Shown: in pieces, positions 59,311-64,000 of the stretch
Layout of the letters: each line of letters opens with the position of its first letter
Position numbering within the stretch: the stretch's first letter is position 1
Source: an uncultured Pelagibacteraceae bacterium
Lineage (GTDB): Bacteria; Pseudomonadota; Alphaproteobacteria; Pelagibacterales; Pelagibacteraceae
NCBI GenBank assembly: GCA_902636025.1
Contig: CACPQG010000001.1
Location: forward strand, 257,770 to 321,769
Length of the DNA stretch: 64,000 nt
Reading direction: 5' to 3'
Made by a program: the position numbers and the translations under genes
Notes under the pieces: generated by a model
The model's input: only the letters and a program-made list of their open reading frames with translations
Told to the model about the DNA's origin: nothing
Database searches by the model: none

Positions 59311-61266
59311 ATGAAAGTTCCGATTCTTTTACCAAAAATATTCAATCATCCTTTCACCTACGAAACTAATTTAAAATTAAGACTAGGCGATTATGTAGAG
59401 GTACCATTCGGAAAAACAAAAACCGTTGGAGTTGTGTGGGATGAATTTGAAAAGAATACAGAAAAAAAATTTCAAACAAAAAAAATTATCAAAAAGCTTA
59501 AGATACCAAATCTTAATAAAAAAATGGTCAACTTTATAAATTGGTTTGCAGAATATAATGTTATTCCAAAAGGAATGGCCTTAAAATTAAGTTTACTAAA
59601 TAATAGTAATTTAGAGGAATTTCCAAAAAATGAACTACAAAACTATTCTATAAATTTAAAAAAAAAAATATTTAATTTAACCAAAACACAGAAAGATAGT
59701 TTAAAAAAAATAGAAAAAATAAGTAACGAATTTAGAGTTCACGTTGTCCAAGGAGTTACTGGGTCAGGCAAAACTATTGTTTATTTCCATGCGATAAAAA
59801 AAATTCTCGACAAGTCTAGACAGTGTTTAATTTTACTTCCAGAAATAGGATTAATATCACAATTTGAAAAAAAATTTACGGAGTTCTTTGGTTTTTATCC
59901 TGCGATATGGCATTCTGGAATAAGCCAAAAGAATAGAAAAATTATTTGGAACGGAGTTGTAAATAATAAAATAAAAATAGTAATTGGAGCAAGGTCGTCT
60001 TTATTTCTTCCTTTTAGTGATTTAGGACTTATTATTGTTGATGAAGAGCATGATCAGTCATTCAAGCAAGATGAAGGAGTAATTTACAATGCGAGAGATA
60101 TGGCCATATCAAGAGCTTTCTTTGAAAATTTTCCAATTAATTTAGTTACATCTATTCCCTCTTTAGAAACTTTTAATAACATAAAAAAAGGAAAATTTTC
60201 TGTTTCTAAAATATCAGAAAGATTTGAAAAGGCTTCTTTACCAAATTATGAAATAGTTAATTTAAATAAAACAAAATTAGAACCCAATTCCTGGTTATCT
60301 AAAGAGATAATTGAAAAAGTAAAATATCATTTGTCAATTAATGATCAGGTATTATTTTTTGTAAACCGTAGAGGTTTTGCGCCAAACGTTTTTTGTAAAA
60401 AATGTTTAAAAATATTTGCTTGCCCAAATTGCTCAATTAATCTCGTTTACCATAAAACAAAAGAAATTTTGTTATGTCATTATTGTGGATTTAAATCACA
60501 AATTAATTTGGAATGTAATGTTAATAAAAAATGTGATTTAGTTTTTTATGGTCCTGGGGTTGAGAGGATTGCTGAGGAGGTTAAAAAAAAATTTCCTTCA
60601 CAAAATCAATTAATTTTTTCCAGCGACACAATGAATAAAAAAAATTCTAAAGATATATTAAAAAAAATAGTTGATAATAAAATTCAAATTTTGATAGGAA
60701 CACAATTAATTTCTAAAGGTTTTCATTTCCCACATTTAAATTGTATTGTCGTCGTAGATATCGATCTTAGCTCCCAAGGACATGATTTAAGAGGTACTGA
60801 AAAAAATTTACAACTTTATCATCAACTTTCAGGCAGAGCAGGTAGAGCAGGTAAACCAGCAATGGTATATTTTCAAACTTATAATTTAAACAAAAATATG
60901 ATCTCAGATATTACAAACGAAAACCCAGAAATTTTTTTAGAAAAAGAGCTGGAGTTGAGAAAAATAAATGGATTACCACCTTTTCAAAGATTTATTTCAT
61001 TGATAGTTACTGGTTCAAACGAAAAAAAAACAGAACAAGAAGCAATGAGATTTAAAAATTACATTGAAAAAATTTTAGATGGTAAAGTATTAGGACCAGT
61101 AAATTCCCCAATATTTCGTATCAGAAAAAAGTTTAGAGTAAGACTATTAATTAGATCAAAAAAATCTTTAAATATTCAAAAAAAATTGGCAACTTTGATC
61201 TCAAAATTCAAATTTTTAAATGGAATAAAACTGACGGTTGATGTCGATCCAATAAACTTCAATTAA
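59311..61266 (+). CDS. priA: Primosomal protein N' (PriA), divergent helicase motifs
   Basis: QGVTGSGKTIVYFHAI, IIVDEEHDQSFKQDEGVIYNARDMA, CKKCLKIFACPNCSINLVYHKTKEILLCHYCG, GTQLISKGFHFPHLNCIVVVDIDL. Confidence 0.93.
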   Translation: MKVPILLPKIFNHPFTYETNLKLRLGDYVEVPFGKTKTVGVVWDEFEKNTEKKFQTKKIIKKLKIPNLNKKMVNFINWFAEYNVIPKGMALKLSLLNNSNLEEFPKNELQNYSINLKKKIFNLTKTQKDSLKKIEKISNEFRVHVVQGVTGSGKTIVYFHAIKKILDKSRQCLILLPEIGLISQFEKKFTEFFGFYPAIWHSGISQKNRKIIWNGVVNNKIKIVIGARSSLFLPFSDLGLIIVDEEHDQSFKQDEGVIYNARDMAISRAFFENFPINLVTSIPSLETFNNIKKGKFSVSKISERFEKASLPNYEIVNLNKTKLEPNSWLSKEIIEKVKYHLSINDQVLFFVNRRGFAPNVFCKKCLKIFACPNCSINLVYHKTKEILLCHYCGFKSQINLECNVNKKCDLVFYGPGVERIAEEVKKKFPSQNQLIFSSDTMNKKNSKDILKKIVDNKIQILIGTQLISKGFHFPHLNCIVVVDIDLSSQGHDLRGTEKNLQLYHQLSGRAGRAGKPAMVYFQTYNLNKNMISDITNENPEIFLEKELELRKINGLPPFQRFISLIVTGSNEKKTEQEAMRFKNYIEKILDGKVLGPVNSPIFRIRKKFRVRLLIRSKKSLNIQKKLATLISKFKFLNGIKLTVDVDPINFN

Positions 61267-61287
61267 TAAGCAAAAAATTAACCTATT

Positions 61288-61316
61288 TTGACAATGAGGT
61301 ACTTGAAGACAATAGT
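61288..61316 (+). promoter_or_regulatory. Putative sigma70 promoter for atp operon
   Basis: TTGACA (61288-61293), 17-nt spacer, AATAGT (61311-61316; 4/6 to TATAAT), about 58 bp before the atpH TTG start. Confidence 0.5.
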
Positions 61317-61373
61317 CTCATATGTTACTTAATTTTCGAATTTTTAAATTCATCAATTCATAAAGGATCTAAG

Positions 61374-61931
61374 TTGAGCAAAAAAAATAATCTCTCTGAA
61401 GTAACTTTTAGCAGATATTCTCTGGCTCTTTATGAGTTAGCTCATGAATCAGACTCTGTTAATGAGGTAGAGAAACAGGCATTAACAATAGTTGATCTGA
61501 TATCTAAAAGCGAAGATTTAAAGTTTTGCATTAAAAGTCCTACAATAAGCAAAAAAGAGTTGGAAAATTTGATCAATTCTATTTCAGAAAAAACTAATAT
61601 GAATGAGTTGTTAAAAAAATTTCTATTTTTTCTTATTCATAAAAGGAGATTCTTCTATGTTGATAAAATTTTAAGGGAATTTATTGAAACTTGTTCAAAG
61701 AAAAGAGGTGAAATAAAAGCAGAATTGATTTCAGCAAAAGATTTAAGTGAAAGTGATGTAGAAAATATTAAAAATGATCTCTCGAATTCCTTTAATTCAA
61801 AAATAAAACTTACTTATAAAAACGACAAGAGTTTAGTTGGAGGATTAATTTTGCAAGTTGGCAGTACTATGATTGACACATCAATTAAAAATAAATTACA
61901 AAAAATAGAAAAACAAATGGTTGAGGCATAA
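61374..61931 (+). CDS. atpH: ATP synthase F1 delta subunit (TTG start)
   Basis: RYSLALYELAHESDSVNEVEKQ, C-terminal DKSLVGGLILQVGSTMIDTSIKNKL; upstream of atpA. Confidence 0.95.
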   Translation: MSKKNNLSEVTFSRYSLALYELAHESDSVNEVEKQALTIVDLISKSEDLKFCIKSPTISKKELENLINSISEKTNMNELLKKFLFFLIHKRRFFYVDKILREFIETCSKKRGEIKAELISAKDLSESDVENIKNDLSNSFNSKIKLTYKNDKSLVGGLILQVGSTMIDTSIKNKLQKIEKQMVEA

Positions 61932-63464
61932 ATGGAAATAAATCCTTCAGAAGTTACAAAAATATTAAAAGAGCAAATTAAAAAATTTGGAGATAAAGCT
62001 GAAATTACAGAAGTTGGACAGGTTTTGTCCGTTGGAGATGGTATCGCTAGAGTTTATGGTTTAGATAATGTCCAAGCAGGTGAAATGGTAGAGTTTGCAG
62101 ATGGATCTAAAGGTATGGCTTTAAATTTAGAAAGTGAAAACGTTGGTGTTGTTATATTTGGAGATGATAAGGCAATTAAAGAAGGTGACACAGTAAAAAG
62201 AACAGGAGAAATCGTTGATACCCCTGTTGGAAAAGAGTTGCTTGGTAGAGTAGTAGATGGATTAGGAAATCCGATTGATGGAAAAGGTGCTTTAGATAAA
62301 AATGTAAAAAAAAGTAGAGTTGAAGTAAAAGCTCCAGGGATTATTCCAAGAAAATCTGTAAGTGAACCAATGCAGTCAGGTTTAAAAGCAATTGATAGTT
62401 TAGTTCCAATTGGAAGAGGACAAAGAGAATTAATCATAGGTGATAGACAAACAGGAAAAACAGCGGTTGCGGTAGATACAATAATAAATCAAAAAAAAAT
62501 AAACGAAAGTGGAGATGAAAAACAGAAATTGTATTGTATATATGTTGCAATTGGACAAAAAAGATCAACGGTAAGACAAATTCAGAAAACTTTAGAAGAA
62601 GCTGGCGCTATGGAATACACAACTATAGTAGCAGCTACAGCATCAGACGCTGCACCTTTGCAATTTCTAGCACCATATACAGGATGTGCTATGGGAGAGT
62701 TTTTTAGAGACAATGGCATGCACGCTTTGATTATATACGATGATCTTTCCAAACAAGCAGTTGCCTATAGACAAATGTCATTATTATTAAGAAGACCTCC
62801 TGGAAGAGAAGCTTACCCTGGAGATGTGTTTTACCTTCACAGCAGATTACTTGAAAGAGCTGCAAAACTTGGAGATGAACATGGGGGAGGATCTTTAACG
62901 GCATTACCAATAATTGAAACACAAGCAGGTGATGTTTCTGCTTATATTCCAACAAATGTAATATCTATTACTGACGGACAAATATTCTTAGAAACAAATC
63001 TATTTAACCAAGGTATAAGACCGGCTATTAACGTAGGTTTGTCGGTTTCACGAGTAGGATCAGCTGCTCAAACAAAAGCAATGAAAAAAGTTTCTGGATC
63101 AATGAAGTTGGAATTAGCACAATACAGAGAAATGGCTGCATTTGCACAATTTGGTTCTGATTTAGATACATCAACACAAAAATTGTTAAACAGAGGATCG
63201 AAATTAACAGAACTTTTAAAACAAAAACAATTCTCACCAATGACAGTTGCTGAACAAGTAGTTTCTGTATTCTGCGGTGTTAGAGGATATCTTGATGATA
63301 TTGACCAAAAAGATATTTCTGATTTTGAAAATAAAATTCTGCAAAAATGCAAATCTGATAAACCAGAAATTTTAGATTCAATTTCAAGTTCAGGCAAATT
63401 AGAAGACAATGCAGAAAAAATGCTAATTGATCTAATTAACGAATTTAAAAAAGGATTGAAGTAA
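61932..63464 (+). CDS. atpA: ATP synthase F1 alpha subunit
   Basis: [63 protein letters not shown]. Confidence 0.99.
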   Translation: MEINPSEVTKILKEQIKKFGDKAEITEVGQVLSVGDGIARVYGLDNVQAGEMVEFADGSKGMALNLESENVGVVIFGDDKAIKEGDTVKRTGEIVDTPVGKELLGRVVDGLGNPIDGKGALDKNVKKSRVEVKAPGIIPRKSVSEPMQSGLKAIDSLVPIGRGQRELIIGDRQTGKTAVAVDTIINQKKINESGDEKQKLYCIYVAIGQKRSTVRQIQKTLEEAGAMEYTTIVAATASDAAPLQFLAPYTGCAMGEFFRDNGMHALIIYDDLSKQAVAYRQMSLLLRRPPGREAYPGDVFYLHSRLLERAAKLGDEHGGGSLTALPIIETQAGDVSAYIPTNVISITDGQIFLETNLFNQGIRPAINVGLSVSRVGSAAQTKAMKKVSGSMKLELAQYREMAAFAQFGSDLDTSTQKLLNRGSKLTELLKQKQFSPMTVAEQVVSVFCGVRGYLDDIDQKDISDFENKILQKCKSDKPEILDSISSSGKLEDNAEKMLIDLINEFKKGLK

Positions 63465-63466
63465 GT

Positions 63467-64000
63467 ATGGCAAGCTTAGATGACCTAAAAAAGAGAATTT
63501 TAAGTGTTAAATCTACACAAAAAATAACAAAAGCTATGAAAATGGTAGCTGCAGCAAAACTTAAAAGAGCTCAAGAAAATGCAGAAAAAGGTCGGCCTTA
63601 TTCTGAAAAAATGAATAATATAATCTTAAATTTATCAAACGGTATATCAGATAAAGAAAATGCACCAAAACTTTTAGCTGGAACAGGTAATGATAAAGTT
63701 CATTTATGTGTAGTTTTAACTTCTGACAGAGGTCTATGTGGAGGATTTAACTCAAATATCATCAAAAAGGCAAAAGCATATTTTAGTAAAATTACAAGTG
63801 AAGGAAAAAATTTAAAAATAATTACTGTTGGATCTAAGGGTTATGACCAATTGAAAAGGCAATATAATGATAAAATCGTGAATAAAATATCTTTTAAAGA
63901 GTCAAAAAATATTAACTTTTTTGACGCTGAGAAAGTATCTAAAATAATTATTGAAAGTTTTCAAAAAAATGAATTTGATGTATGCACCATTTTTTATAAT
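63467..64000 (+). CDS. atpG: ATP synthase F1 gamma subunit (truncated at window end)
   Basis: MASLDDLKKRILSVKSTQKITKAMKMVAAAKLKRAQENAEKGRPYSEKM..., LTSDRGLCGGFNSNI; no stop before 64000. Confidence 0.96.
   Translation, partial: MASLDDLKKRILSVKSTQKITKAMKMVAAAKLKRAQENAEKGRPYSEKMNNIILNLSNGISDKENAPKLLAGTGNDKVHLCVVLTSDRGLCGGFNSNIIKKAKAYFSKITSEGKNLKIITVGSKGYDQLKRQYNDKIVNKISFKESKNINFFDAEKVSKIIIESFQKNEFDVCTIFYN

Noticed and set aside
62054-62437. 127-aa minus-strand ORF within atpA (and similar antisense ORFs throughout)
   Set aside because: Shadow of a highly conserved CDS, no domain signature or plausible control signals
1-64000. Prophage, transposon, toxin-antitoxin, restriction or defence system
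   Set aside because: No integrase, transposase, terminal repeats, methylase or known defence-domain motifs recognised in any listed ORF; gene content is housekeeping and catabolic

Overview
Very AT-rich, densely packed bacterial chromosomal window. Gene content, gene order and composition suggest a SAR11/Pelagibacterales-type alphaproteobacterium (inference; no 16S in the window). It is almost wholly protein coding: acs, an EVE-domain gene, a TPR/OGT-like glycosyltransferase, tsaD, hemC-hemD-mscS-yggT-folD, argG, yciB, hspQ, ccmCDEFGH, and a TRAP-transporter/2-hydroxyacid-oxidation/amidase island. These are followed by ftsY-dapF facing ffh-rpsP-trmD-rplS-leuCDB, a DMSP-demethylation-type cluster (dmdC/dmdB/alpha-beta hydrolase/dmdA), asd, sdhCDAB-mmsA-mdh-sucCDAB-lpd, priA and the start of the atp operon (atpH-atpA-atpG, truncated at the right edge). 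No tRNA, rRNA, CRISPR, prophage or transposase was seen. The most notable items are: (1) a compact multi-helix RNA-like leader directly before ffh; (2) a 16-bp inverted-repeat element in the hspQ-ccmC gap; (3) a nested stem in the TRAP dctP leader, with a clean terminator after dctP; (4) a likely CUG start with a strong Shine-Dalgarno for the alpha/beta hydrolase in the dmd cluster; (5) an unlisted 58-aa two-TM ORF after the amidase; (6) 42-bp in-frame repeats in the rpsP tail with rimM missing from its usual slot; (7) tandem FMN hydroxyacid dehydrogenase paralogs with altered FMN-site motifs. All family calls come from reading the translations by eye, with no database search.
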